A stretch of DNA of 51,322 nucleotides from an uncultured Acetobacteraceae bacterium (GTDB lineage Bacteria > Pseudomonadota > Alphaproteobacteria > Acetobacterales > Acetobacteraceae). The position numbers and the translations under genes were made by a program. This document shows positions 42,706 to 51,204 of the stretch, in pieces; within the stretch, counting starts at the first letter, position 1, and each line of letters opens with the position of its first letter. The stretch lies in NCBI GenBank assembly GCA_903924985.1, contig CAIYDT010000149.1, positions 1-51,322 of the forward strand, written 5' to 3'. The notes beneath the pieces were generated by a model. It did no database searches. It worked only from the letters and a program-made list of their open reading frames with translations, and was not told the origin of the DNA.

Positions 42706-44129
42706 TCTTCGACGTCGCGGTCATTGGCGGGGGGATCAACGGCGCGGGTATAGCCCGCGACGCGGCTGGACGCGGCCTGTCCGTGCTGCTGCTGGAACAG
42801 GGCGACCTGGCGGGGGCGACGTCCTCGGCCTCCACCAAGCTGATCCACGGCGGTCTGCGGTATCTGGAGTACTACGAGTTCCGCCTGGTGCGGGAGGCTC
42901 TGAGCGAACGCGAAATCCTGCTGAAAGCCGCCCCCCATCTGGTGCGACCGCTGCGCTTCGTGCTGCCGCACCACGCCGGATTGCGGCCGTGGTGGATGAT
43001 TCGGGCGGGGCTATTTCTCTATGACCATTTGGGCGGCCGAAAGCTGCTGTCCCCGACCCGGACCTTGGATCTGGCGCACGATCCAGCCTTGAAGCCGGGG
43101 TTCGGCCGAGGCTTCGAATACTCCGACTGCTCGGTGGACGACGCCCGGCTGGTGGTTCTGACCGTACGCGATGCCGCGCTGAAAGGTGCCGACATCCGCA
43201 CCCGAACCCGCTGCGAGGCCGCCCGTCCGGTGGACGGAATGTGGTCGTTGACCCTCGGCGATGGGCGGGAGGAACGCGCCCGCGTGCTGGTCAATGCAGC
43301 TGGCCCTTGGGTGTCGCAGGTGCTGTCCAGCGTGGTGGTCCAAGATGCCCCCACTCGAGTCAGAATGGTCAAGGGCAGCCACATCGTCACCCGCCGCCTG
43401 TTCGAAGGGGACAGAGCCTTCATCTTCCAGAACGCCGATGGACGGGTGTGCTTCGCCATCCCCTACCAGCAGGATTTCACCCTGATCGGTACCACCGACG
43501 AGGAATACACCGGCGACCCGCGTGGCGTCGCGATCTCCCCGACCGAGGAAACCTATCTGCTGACCGCCGTCAACGACTACCTGCGGACTCAAGTCACTGC
43601 CGCCGACATCGTCTGGCGCTACGCCGGCGTCCGTCCTTTGCGTGACGACGGCGCCTCCAAAGCACAAGAAGCCACCCGGGATTACGTGCTGGAACTCTCC
43701 GGCACCCCGCCCGTGCTGTCCGTGTTCGGCGGCAAGATAACCACCTACCGACGCTTGGCCGAGGCCGCGATGGACCGCCTTGCCCCATTCATCCCGGGCC
43801 TCCCGGGCCCCTGGACCGCGCATGCCACGCTGCCTGGCGGCGACTTTCCCTGGGATGGGATCGACGCGCTGACCCAGGACTTGCTTAGTCGCCACCAGTC
43901 CCTGACCCCCGCCACCGCTCGGCGACTCGTGCACGCGTACGGCACGCTGGCATCGAACGTCCCCGGCGGCACCGACCTCGGCGCCGGCCTGACCGAAGGC
44001 GAGGTCGACTGGCTGGTCCGCAACGAGTACGCCCGCGGTGTGGAAGACATCGTCTGGCGCCGTACCAAGCTGGGCCTGCGCCTCACGGCCGCCGAAACGG
44101 ACCGGCTCGCCCGCCACCTTGCACACTGA
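42702..44129 (+). CDS. glpD: Glycerol-3-phosphate dehydrogenase (FAD), non-canonical start
   Basis: Oxidises sn-glycerol-3-phosphate to DHAP, feeding quinones. It shows the FAD fold FDVAVIGGGINGAGIARDAAGRG, ATSSASTKLIHGGLRYLEYYEF, VNAAGPW, MVKGSHIVTRRLF, IPYQQDFTLIGTTDEEY and RYAGVRPL, then a C-terminal helical domain (about 375-475). No ATG, GTG or TTG lies in frame between 42558 and the conserved FAD loop. CTG 42702, overlapping the CBS gene stop as CTGA, gives a normal N-terminus; this looks like ATGA with one base changed. The 42558 ATG would add 48 residues encoded inside the CBS-BON gene. Confidence 0.9.
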   Translation: MIFDVAVIGGGINGAGIARDAAGRGLSVLLLEQGDLAGATSSASTKLIHGGLRYLEYYEFRLVREALSEREILLKAAPHLVRPLRFVLPHHAGLRPWWMIRAGLFLYDHLGGRKLLSPTRTLDLAHDPALKPGFGRGFEYSDCSVDDARLVVLTVRDAALKGADIRTRTRCEAARPVDGMWSLTLGDGREERARVLVNAAGPWVSQVLSSVVVQDAPTRVRMVKGSHIVTRRLFEGDRAFIFQNADGRVCFAIPYQQDFTLIGTTDEEYTGDPRGVAISPTEETYLLTAVNDYLRTQVTAADIVWRYAGVRPLRDDGASKAQEATRDYVLELSGTPPVLSVFGGKITTYRRLAEAAMDRLAPFIPGLPGPWTAHATLPGGDFPWDGIDALTQDLLSRHQSLTPATARRLVHAYGTLASNVPGGTDLGAGLTEGEVDWLVRNEYARGVEDIVWRRTKLGLRLTAAETDRLARHLAH

Positions 44130-44179
44130 CGCCCGCCCGCTACCCTGCCGCCCTGAACGAACAAGGTGCGGACGAAGAC

Positions 44180-44965
44180 ATGGCAACCGAAGCAGTGGCA
44201 CGACCGGCGGCAACCATTCTTTTGCTCAGGGACGGAGCGAAGGGATTGGAGGTGTTCATGGTGGTGCGTCACCATGCGATTGACTTCGCCTCGGGCGCGC
44301 TGGTGTTCCCCGGCGGCCGGGTGGAGGATAGCGACCACGCGCTGGCGGAACTTCTGTTGGCCCCGGACACCGAAGCCATGGCCTTCCAACTCGCCGCCAT
44401 CCGCGAAACCTTCGAGGAATGCGGCGTCCTGCTGGCCCGCGCGACCGGCGCCGACGCGTTGATCGACGCCGACAGGTTGCTCCAGGTGGAGGACCAGCAC
44501 CGCGCCGCCCTGAGCGCCGGCAGCATCGAATTCGGCGCCATCCTGACGGCCCACAACATGCAACCCGCCACCGATCTGCTGGTGCATTACGCCCACTGGA
44601 TCACCCCAGCCAACCAGCCAAAGCGCTACGACACGCAGTTCTTCCTGGCCGAGGCCCCCGCCGCCCACGTCGCGGTGCATGACGGGCACGAGTCGGTGGA
44701 TTCCATCTGGATCACTCCCCAGGACGCCCTGACCGGCACCGAGGAAGGCCGCTACAAGCTGGTGTTCGCCACGCAAATGAACCTGGCCAAACTCGCCCGC
44801 CACGCAACGGTCACCGAGGCCATGGACGCCGCCCGATCCTCAACCATCGTGACGGTGCAACCCCGCTCCACCAAGATCGATGACACGAGGCGCAAATTGC
44901 TGATCCCCATCGAAGCCGGCTACGGCGGCGGCGAGTTCATCGTCGATCTTCCGCCTGCGTCATAA
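44180..44965 (+). CDS. NUDIX hydrolase, NUDT19-like
   Basis: The 261-aa product contains a NUDIX box split by an insert: LVFPGGRVED (41-50) and, after about 24 residues, AAIRETFEECGVLL (72-85). The spacing and the RETFEE.GVLL form are typical of NUDT7/NUDT19-type CoA and acyl-CoA pyrophosphatases rather than of MutT. It continues with HYAHWITPANQPKRYDTQFFLAE, also seen in that group. It probably hydrolyses CoA derivatives; this is an inference. It lies 50 nt after glpD. Confidence 0.88.
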   Translation: MATEAVARPAATILLLRDGAKGLEVFMVVRHHAIDFASGALVFPGGRVEDSDHALAELLLAPDTEAMAFQLAAIRETFEECGVLLARATGADALIDADRLLQVEDQHRAALSAGSIEFGAILTAHNMQPATDLLVHYAHWITPANQPKRYDTQFFLAEAPAAHVAVHDGHESVDSIWITPQDALTGTEEGRYKLVFATQMNLAKLARHATVTEAMDAARSSTIVTVQPRSTKIDDTRRKLLIPIEAGYGGGEFIVDLPPAS

Positions 44966-44978
44966 CCGGAGCTCCCCC

Positions 44979-45974
44979 ATGAAGGTCGGCCTGTTCGTCA
45001 CGCTGGAACACGAAGCGCATGAGGATGCCACCGAACACCTGCGGAACCTGAAACAACAGGTCCAAACCGCGAAGGACGCCGGCTTCGACTCCCTGTGGCT
45101 GCCGCAGCATTTCGTCACCGGCCCTTCCATGCGGCAAACGGCTGCTTCCCCCATGCTCGGCTACCTCGCGGGCGTGGCGGAGGGCATGCGTCTCGGCACC
45201 GCCGTGCTGCTGCTTCCGATGCTCAACCCCGTGCTGCTGGCGGAAGAAGCCGCTACGCTGGACCACCTGACCGACGGCAAATTCGTTCTGGGGGTGGGCC
45301 TCGGCTACCGCGACACCGAGTTCGCCGCCATGGGGATCGAGCGCAAGTCCCGCGTCGGCCGCTTCAAGGAGTATATCGAGGTCATCCGACGCCTCTGGGC
45401 CGGCGACCATGTCACCTTCCACGGCAAATACATCAAGCTGGACGACGTCAGCCTGAGCATGCGCCCACGCAACCCGAACGGCATCCCCCTTTGGGTCGGC
45501 GGCACGGTGGAGGACGCGGTAAAGCGCGCCGCCGCGATCGGCGACTCCTGGCAGGGCGCCGGGGCCATGACCATGGATGAGATGAAACGCTGGTGGGGCG
45601 TATTCCACCAGGCCCGCGCCGATCTGGGCAGACCGTTGGATTACGTCCGTCAGGTCTCCCGCGAGCTGTTCTGCGGTCCGTCGATGCAGGACGCGATCGA
45701 TCTGGGACGCGGGCCTATCGCCGCGAAATATACCCGTTACGCCGGCCACGGATTCGGCGGCTTCGATCCCGCTGCCGGGGAAGACTCGTTCCGCCAGTTC
45801 GCGCAGGACCGTTTCGTAGTTGGCGATGAATCCTACGTCCGCGACGAACTCCAGCGCTACCGCGACACGCTCGGCGCCACCGAGTTCCGCTTCCGCATGA
45901 ACTGGCCCGGCCTGCCGCAAGGCGAGATCCTGGCCAGCATCCAGCGTATGGGCCGGGTCGCCGCGAACCTTTGA
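44979..45974 (+). CDS. Luciferase-like (LLM class) flavin-dependent oxidoreductase
   Basis: FMN-dependent TIM-barrel oxidoreductase of 331 aa. It shows DAGFDSLWLPQHFVTGPSM (about 33-51), GTAVLLLPMLNPVLLAEEAATLDHLTDGKFVLGVGLGYRDTEF (about 72-114) and KEYIEVIRRLWAGDHVTFHGKY (about 126-147). IPLWVGGTVEDAVKRAAAIGDSW is the usual phosphate-binding end. It starts 14 nt after the NUDIX gene with GGAGCT as ribosome site. It ends at a strong terminator. The substrate is unknown. Confidence 0.94.
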   Translation: MKVGLFVTLEHEAHEDATEHLRNLKQQVQTAKDAGFDSLWLPQHFVTGPSMRQTAASPMLGYLAGVAEGMRLGTAVLLLPMLNPVLLAEEAATLDHLTDGKFVLGVGLGYRDTEFAAMGIERKSRVGRFKEYIEVIRRLWAGDHVTFHGKYIKLDDVSLSMRPRNPNGIPLWVGGTVEDAVKRAAAIGDSWQGAGAMTMDEMKRWWGVFHQARADLGRPLDYVRQVSRELFCGPSMQDAIDLGRGPIAAKYTRYAGHGFGGFDPAAGEDSFRQFAQDRFVVGDESYVRDELQRYRDTLGATEFRFRMNWPGLPQGEILASIQRMGRVAANL

Positions 45975-45981
45975 AGGCAAT

Positions 45982-46013
45982 CGGGCGGGGCTTGCCCCGC
46001 CCGACCCGTTTTT
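45982..46013 (+). terminator. Rho-independent terminator
   Basis: CGGGCGGGGC (45982-45991), a 2-nt loop and GCCCCGCCCG (45994-46003) are followed by ACCCG and a TTTTT run (46009-46013). It ends the NUDIX-LLM transcript. The T-run overlaps the stop codon of the convergent FKBP gene. The stem may serve both directions, but only the plus strand has a T-tract. Confidence 0.85.
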
Positions 46014-46347
46014 ACTCGACGCCTAGCAACTCCACGTCGAACACCAGCGTCGCGTTCGGGGGGATGACGCCGCCGGCGCCGCGCGCGCCGTAGCCCTTCT
46101 CCGGCGGGATGGTCAGCGTCCGCTGCCCGCCGATCTTCATGCCGGCCACGCCTTCGTCCCATCCGGCGATCACCTGGCCGGCGCCGAGCCCGAACCGGAA
46201 GGGCTGCCCCCGGTCGCGGGAGCTGTCGAACTTGCTGCCCTTTTTGTCCGCGGCGGCGGGATCGTGCAGCCAACCGGTATAGTGCACGGCCACGCTCATG
46301 CCGGCCTCCGCCAGATCGCCGTCGCCGATTTTTACGTCTTCGATCAT
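46012..46347 (-). CDS. FKBP-type peptidyl-prolyl cis-trans isomerase
   Basis: Single-domain FKBP of 111 aa that speeds up proline isomerisation in folding. The hallmark residues are there: [58 protein letters not shown] and [15 protein letters not shown]. The catalytic pocket residues (Tyr, Phe, Asp, Phe, Val-Ile, Trp) are conserved. There is no signal peptide, so it is cytosolic. It lies 23 nt downstream of the hydrolase start side in a divergent-free minus-strand group. Confidence 0.96.
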   Translation of the reverse strand: MIEDVKIGDGDLAEAGMSVAVHYTGWLHDPAAADKKGSKFDSSRDRGQPFRFGLGAGQVIAGWDEGVAGMKIGGQRTLTIPPEKGYGARGAGGVIPPNATLVFDVELLGVE

Positions 46348-46370
46348 TCCATCATGTCCTTTGAAAGTAT

Positions 46371-47615
46371 TCAGCCTTGTAGCTCAGCCAGGATCGGCAG
46401 CAAGTACTCGGCGAACAGTTTGGGGTTCTCCGCGAAGGGGAAGTGCCCGATGCCTTTCATCGCCTGAAACCGCACCCCGGGGATTTTGGCGGCCGTTGCC
46501 TCCGACAGTTCAACGGTGCAGGAGTAGTCGTATTCCCCCGTCAGCATGAACAGCCGGCAGCGGTTGGTATCGATGCGCCCGACCCGTTCCCGAGCATCCC
46601 AGTCGCCGGAGTAGAAGGCGATGTCGCCGAAAAACACCTGCGGGCCGCCCTGGCCATAGTGCCAGGCGATCTGTTCCACGTATTCCGCTGGGCTTTGCGG
46701 GGCGCTCAGGGCTCTGATCCACTCCGGGACGAACTGCGCCTGGTTGACATGCGGGTGCGCCGCCCAGACGGTTTGCCGCTGGTTGATCTTGTCGCAGGCC
46801 TCGCAGGCGACGATGCCGGAGAACGCCTCGGGGTGGCGATACGCCAGTTCCAGGCAGATCTCCCCGGACATCGACGCACCCAGCGCGATCGGCTTGTCCA
46901 GCCCGGCCGCGGCGACAAAGCCCATGATCAGCTCGACGTACAGGTCGGTGTTCAGCCGCCAGGAGCCCTGGATGGCGCCCTCCGGCGGCGGCGATTTGCC
47001 GTGCCAGGGCAGGTCGAAGGACACCAGCCGATGACCCGCGACCACCCGAGGATCGGCCATCAGCCCATGAAACTGCCGCCCATCCGCGCCGGCCGTATGC
47101 ATGCACAGCACGTCGCGGCCGGTGCCGGCGGATTCACTGTAGATTTGATACGTCACCCCCCGCACCGTCACCGGCACGTATCGCCCGGTCACCGCCGGCA
47201 CCGCCCGCGCCCCCTCCCGAGGATGCAGCGACACCGGCACGGGCAACGAATGCCCCAGCACGAGCCACTTGCCGATCTCCAGCACCCGGCGCGCGATGTG
47301 CGCGTGCTGCATGAACGCAAGCTGGTCGCCTTCGATAGAAAATTCCGGCAATCGGTACATCATGGCGAAGATGCCGTGATGATGACGAGGCGGAATTGGT
47401 TCGAGGAATTTCGCCCAGATCGCGGAAGGTGCCGCCAACGTAAACGCGGGCGCCCCCTCGCCGTACGCAATTCGGCCGTCGGTAAAGCCGAATTTGGTAG
47501 CCACTCCGTCGCTTTCAAGGGCGAAACACACATTCCATGGCCCGGCCCAAGTCCCTAGTACGGCATCGCTGGCACAGGCATCCCGCCATGCGGCGGCATT
47601 TGGAAACGGGTTCAT
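46371..47615 (-). CDS. Alpha/beta hydrolase with an extra N-terminal domain
   Basis: The 414-aa product has two parts. Residues of about 1-135 ([42 protein letters not shown]) look like an SCP2-type lipid-carrier or steroid-binding module. Residues of about 145-414 are an alpha/beta hydrolase: [32 protein letters not shown], nucleophile Ser in [19 protein letters not shown] (about 245), acid in [10 protein letters not shown] and His in [15 protein letters not shown] 47615 overlaps the stop of the upstream dehydrogenase (ATGA). Together they suggest a small catabolic pair acting on a hydroxy-acid or ester. Confidence 0.88.
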   Translation of the reverse strand: MNPFPNAAAWRDACASDAVLGTWAGPWNVCFALESDGVATKFGFTDGRIAYGEGAPAFTLAAPSAIWAKFLEPIPPRHHHGIFAMMYRLPEFSIEGDQLAFMQHAHIARRVLEIGKWLVLGHSLPVPVSLHPREGARAVPAVTGRYVPVTVRGVTYQIYSESAGTGRDVLCMHTAGADGRQFHGLMADPRVVAGHRLVSFDLPWHGKSPPPEGAIQGSWRLNTDLYVELIMGFVAAAGLDKPIALGASMSGEICLELAYRHPEAFSGIVACEACDKINQRQTVWAAHPHVNQAQFVPEWIRALSAPQSPAEYVEQIAWHYGQGGPQVFFGDIAFYSGDWDARERVGRIDTNRCRLFMLTGEYDYSCTVELSEATAAKIPGVRFQAMKGIGHFPFAENPKLFAEYLLPILAELQG

Positions 47616-48487
47616 AGCGGGTCGATCACCTCCAGCACGACGGGGTGGTACTGGTCGCCGTGCCCCTGTGCCTCGGCTTCGCGCAGCCGCTCCATCGTCA
47701 GCTTCGCCGCCTTCATATCCAGCCCAGCGGCGTCCGCCATTTCCAGCGCATACGATAAGTCCTTGATCGAGTACCGCACGGAGAAAGCCCGCTCCGGATA
47801 CACCCGTGGCACCATCGACTTCATCCCGTGGTTGCGAAGGACAAAACTGTCCCCCGAACCCATCGACATGATGGGCAGCAGCACCTCCGCCGGCACGCCG
47901 TTGCGGCGGCCGAGCGCGATGGCCTCCGCGAGGGCGGCGGTGTGCTGGAAGACCAGCATGTTGTTCAGGATTTTCACCACCTGGCCGCACCCGATCGGTC
48001 CGCAATGGCTGACGTCGGAGCCCATGGTCTCCAGGATCGCGCGCACATGCGCGAATGTGCTTTCGGAGGCGCCGACCATGATGCTCAGCTCCCCCTTCGA
48101 CGCGGCTTCTCTCGTCCGGGCGACGGGGGCGTCGGCGAACAGGATGCCTTTGGCCTCCAGCCGAGCACCGATTTCGCGCGTGGCCGCGACCGAGGACGTG
48201 CTGGTGTCGACGATGCATTGGCCGGGACGCAAATGCGGCTCCAGCTCCGCCACCACCGCCTGCATCGCCTTGCCGTCAGGTAGGGAAAACAGGATCACCT
48301 GGCATTGTGCCGCCAGCTCCTGGGGTGTTGCTGCCTTCACGCCTTGCTCTGCCAGGCGGCCCAGCGGCGCGGGATTCAGGTCGTAGGCCAACACGGCCCT
48401 GCCGGAACGGCGGGCAAGGTGGCCGCACATCGGCTCCCCCATGACCCCAAGGCCGATGAATCCTATGGTTTCTATACGAGCAGGCAT
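47612..48487 (-). CDS. NAD(P)-dependent beta-hydroxyacid dehydrogenase
   Basis: Family of 3-hydroxyisobutyrate dehydrogenase and tartronate semialdehyde reductase, 291 aa. It shows the Rossmann start IGFIGLGVMGEPMCGHLARR (about 8-27), ILFSLPDGKAMQAVV, IVDTSTSSVAATREIGARLEAKGILFADAPVARTREAASKGELSIMVG, and the catalytic Lys in GQVVKILNNMLVFQHTAALAEAI (about 173). ATG 48487 is chosen because the conserved fold begins at residue 8; a longer frame upstream is non-conserved. Co-oriented with the alpha/beta hydrolase. Confidence 0.93.
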   Translation of the reverse strand: MPARIETIGFIGLGVMGEPMCGHLARRSGRAVLAYDLNPAPLGRLAEQGVKAATPQELAAQCQVILFSLPDGKAMQAVVAELEPHLRPGQCIVDTSTSSVAATREIGARLEAKGILFADAPVARTREAASKGELSIMVGASESTFAHVRAILETMGSDVSHCGPIGCGQVVKILNNMLVFQHTAALAEAIALGRRNGVPAEVLLPIMSMGSGDSFVLRNHGMKSMVPRVYPERAFSVRYSIKDLSYALEMADAAGLDMKAAKLTMERLREAEAQGHGDQYHPVVLEVIDPL

Positions 48488-48573
48488 GGGTTGCGGTCTC
48501 CTGAGCTTGAAGGCACTTTTGGTCAGGCGCGGCCGGCTGTCAAAGTCCGGGATAAGGGCTTGCGGCGGCAACA

Positions 48574-48597
48574 GTCTCATTTTATTTGATGTGAGAC
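48574..48597. promoter_or_regulatory. Palindromic candidate operator in a divergent promoter region
   Basis: GTCTCA (48574-48579) and TGAGAC (48592-48597) are perfect inverted half-sites around the AT-rich centre TTTTATTTGATG. It lies between the dehydrogenase (-) and the WcbI-like genes (+), 50 nt ahead of the latter. The AT-rich spacer could also be a -10 region. No regulator gene is adjacent. Confidence 0.4.
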
Positions 48598-48646
48598 AAT
48601 TCACTGGGCACGTCCCGGATTTTGCGTCGTTGAAAGGCCCACTCGG

Positions 48647-49960
48647 TTGGAATCCGCGTTCATTTTCGGGCACATCGGGAACCTGGCGGATTCTTTGGGA
48701 TCCGGCTGGTCGGTGGAGGACCACTATGCCTGGGCGACCGGATACGAGAGCAAGCTGACGCTGCCGCTGCCGGGCAACGACAAGCCATACGTCGTACGTT
48801 TCACGCTGCACCCGCTGCTCAATCCCGGCGTGCGGGATACCCAGCGCCTCGCCTTCCTGGCCGGGGCTGACGTACTCGGGCGTTTCGAGGTCACCAAACG
48901 GCAGTCGATCGAATTTGCCTTGCCGGTCGCCCTGACCGCTGGACTGGATCGCATCGAACTCACGATGGTGCATCCCGACGCCATGCGCCCGGCCGATTTT
49001 CAGCCGACGTCCGACACGCGCTGGCTGGCTCTTTGCTTCCATTCCGCCGGGCTGATTCAGGAAGAAGTCGCCTTACCCACCGGCGAGTCGTCCGCGGCGG
49101 GGCCGGACCTTCCAACGGGAATCGTTGCCGGCAACTACTACGCCTTGCAACTGGCTCGCATCGCTGGCGCGCTGCCATCGCTGCGGGGCAAAATCAGAAT
49201 CCATTATGTCGATACGCACCCGGACCTGACGGACACCGCCCATACGCGACCGAAGAATGCACTGACGTCGGCCACCTTTTGTTGGCTGCAGTCCGGCGTG
49301 GGTAGCGGCTCCACAACACAGGCATTGCGCGCCGCTTTGCCGGAAAACTGCGAGTTACGCCGCTTCGCTATGCCGGAGATGCTTGCGTTTTGGCCCTTCC
49401 TGAGTGCCGACCCCCGCGCGGTGCCGGAACCCGATCTCTATGTGCCGGCACGCTACCGATTCGGCGACCGCATCGCCGCGGGCCTGACGCACTACACCAT
49501 GGCCGATGACCTGCTGTACATGATCTACGAAGGTATGACCGAGAAGGAAATGCCCAACCTCGACGCCCTGCTGGCTATGGACGTCATGAACTGGAAACGG
49601 CTGGACGCACGCAGCGACGTGAAACTGGCGGCGTATATGCAAAAATCCATCCATAAGGAGCGGGTGTTCAACGCCCCCACCATTCCTGGCCCCGCTTTGC
49701 TGCGCGCGCTTACCGAACGACTGCTGGCGTCGCCGGCGGTGCACGCCCACGCGACGCAGACCGATCTGCTGTCCGACCTCGACGCGGTGACGGAAGGCTT
49801 TGTCGGACGGCGGGAGGAACTGCCGATTCATCCCCTGGTTGCCCGGCATTTCAATCTGGCCTGGTGGTCCCCCGATCATATCTACCGCTGGCATGCCAAC
49901 CGCGTGTCTTTCAAGGACTATATCCTGGACTACATCCGCTGGGCGGCGTGGCGGCCATGA
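48647..49960 (+). CDS. WcbI-like protein with N-terminal extension and altered motif
   Basis: The 437-aa product has a unique N-terminal half (about 1-155, beta-rich, with WLALCFHSAGLIQEEV). The C-terminal region aligns with the next gene and with WcbI-type polysaccharide acetyltransferase-like proteins. The shared end reads HPLVARHFNLAWWSPDHIYRW and DYILDYIRWAAW. Where WcbI has a NCQ motif (IYANCQGEEL in the next gene), this protein reads VAGNYYALQL, so Cys and Gln are lost. Start TTG 48647 has GAAAGG 9 nt upstream. The stop overlaps the paralog (ATGA). Confidence 0.7.
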   Translation: MESAFIFGHIGNLADSLGSGWSVEDHYAWATGYESKLTLPLPGNDKPYVVRFTLHPLLNPGVRDTQRLAFLAGADVLGRFEVTKRQSIEFALPVALTAGLDRIELTMVHPDAMRPADFQPTSDTRWLALCFHSAGLIQEEVALPTGESSAAGPDLPTGIVAGNYYALQLARIAGALPSLRGKIRIHYVDTHPDLTDTAHTRPKNALTSATFCWLQSGVGSGSTTQALRAALPENCELRRFAMPEMLAFWPFLSADPRAVPEPDLYVPARYRFGDRIAAGLTHYTMADDLLYMIYEGMTEKEMPNLDALLAMDVMNWKRLDARSDVKLAAYMQKSIHKERVFNAPTIPGPALLRALTERLLASPAVHAHATQTDLLSDLDAVTEGFVGRREELPIHPLVARHFNLAWWSPDHIYRWHANRVSFKDYILDYIRWAAWRP

Positions 49961-50805
49961 CCCGGTCGGTACTGATCTACGCGAACTGCCAGGGCGAGGA
50001 GTTGATGCTCACCGGTCGGTACCTGCGCAACGTCCTGGGTGACTTCGCCTTCAAATGGATCCCCGCGCATAAGGTGACAACAGCCGACTGGACCACGTTG
50101 TACGGCCCTGATTTCATGCGCGACGTGGTCACCGTGTGGGAGCAGGTCGAGAGCGGCCAGCCAACACCGCACCGCGCGGCGCTGCACGAACGGTTGCCGC
50201 CGGGCTGCGAAGTCGTAAAATTTCCGCCGCTCAGCGCGTTGTTCCTCTGGCCGTTTTCCGGCAACGATCCGCGCGTCGCGGCCGACCCCGCACGCTACCC
50301 CTGGTCGGATTCCATCGGTGCGGTTCTGTCGACCGAAAATCTCGGCGACGACGCGCTGTTCGATAAATACATGGAAGTGACCGCGGAGCGGATGCCCGAC
50401 CTCAACCGCCGGCTGCGCATCGACGTCGTGCGCTGGACCGCGACCGACGCCTTGGCGGACATCAAGATGGCGGAATGGGTGGAACAGAACTTCCGCACCA
50501 CCAAGCTGTTCCACACCTCCGGCCACATCGCCGCCGCCGCCACTGGGCCGCTGTTCAAGCAGTTGCTGCGTTCGACACGGAGCCTCGACCGGCGGCGCAT
50601 TGGCGCCGCCCTGGCGGAGACCGACATGCTGCTGCGGCACCACCAGGGGCAGGACTTCGAATGTGTGCCGATCCACCCCATGGTGGCGGAAGCCCTGGGC
50701 CTGACATGGTACGATCCGGACGCGCGCTACCGCTGGCACGGGCACGATTGGACCTTCAGGCAATACGTCCTGCATTACATCCGCTGGGCGCCCTATCTGG
50801 ACTAA
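49957..50805 (+). CDS. WcbI family protein (putative glycan acetyltransferase)
   Basis: The 282-aa product begins SVLIYANCQGEELMLTGRYL, with the NCQ motif (about residues 9-11) that characterises WcbI, a CoA-binding protein of Burkholderia capsule synthesis. It then has PPLSALFLWPFSGNDPRV, AEWVEQNFRTTKLFHTSGHI and the ending HPMVAEALGLTWYDPDARYRW, QYVLHYIRWAPYLD. It overlaps the degenerate paralog by 4 nt and is followed by an acyl carrier protein gene 50 nt on. A role in acyl or acetyl modification of a surface polymer is an inference from family and context. Confidence 0.82.
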   Translation: MTRSVLIYANCQGEELMLTGRYLRNVLGDFAFKWIPAHKVTTADWTTLYGPDFMRDVVTVWEQVESGQPTPHRAALHERLPPGCEVVKFPPLSALFLWPFSGNDPRVAADPARYPWSDSIGAVLSTENLGDDALFDKYMEVTAERMPDLNRRLRIDVVRWTATDALADIKMAEWVEQNFRTTKLFHTSGHIAAAATGPLFKQLLRSTRSLDRRRIGAALAETDMLLRHHQGQDFECVPIHPMVAEALGLTWYDPDARYRWHGHDWTFRQYVLHYIRWAPYLD

Positions 50806-50855
50806 GCGCGATGCCATGCGCATAAGACGCCCCGCCCCTTCCGACGGAGACGAGC

Positions 50856-51089
50856 ATGCCCGCCGCCGACCTGCTGACCCTGATCGCCGGCACGCTGGGC
50901 ATTCCCCCGGCAGAGGTGACCGAGGCGTCCGACATGACGAACGCCCGCAAGTGGGACAGCCTACGCCAGATCATGCTGATGACCGAGCTGGAAACCACCT
51001 ACGGGATCGAACTCACCGATGAGGAGATGACGGAGGCAAACTCCGTTGCCAAGATCCGGTCGGTGCTCAAGGGCCACGGGATCGGGTAA
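50856..51089 (+). CDS. Acyl carrier protein
   Basis: The 77-aa acidic helical protein carries the phosphopantetheine site KWDSLRQIMLM with Ser35, in a four-helix ACP sequence: LLTLIAGTLGIPPAEV at the start and ETTYGIELTDEEMTEANSVAKIRSVLK in the second half. WDSL with preceding Lys rather than the fatty-acid consensus DSLD/ADSL marks it as a specialised ACP. CGACGGAGACGAGC precedes ATG 50856. It probably holds an acyl group for transfer by the WcbI-type protein or an enzyme beyond the window. Confidence 0.9.
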   Translation: MPAADLLTLIAGTLGIPPAEVTEASDMTNARKWDSLRQIMLMTELETTYGIELTDEEMTEANSVAKIRSVLKGHGIG

Positions 51090-51204
51090 CCCGAGCTACT
51101 ACCTCTGCACAGTGGTTTTGACAGGGTGCCGGCGCGTTCGTCCCGGCCGCCCGAAGCCGCGACCGCTCGGTTTTGGTGAAGCGGATCGGCTTATACCAAC
51201 CGCC

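Noticed and set aside
43011..44213. 400-codon minus-strand frame opposite glpD
   Set aside because: Antisense shadow; GlpD motifs on the plus strand are continuous over the same bases.
47616..48218. Upstream extension of the alpha/beta hydrolase frame
   Set aside because: It lies inside the dehydrogenase gene in another frame; ATG 47615 gives an ATGA overlap and a sensible N-terminus.
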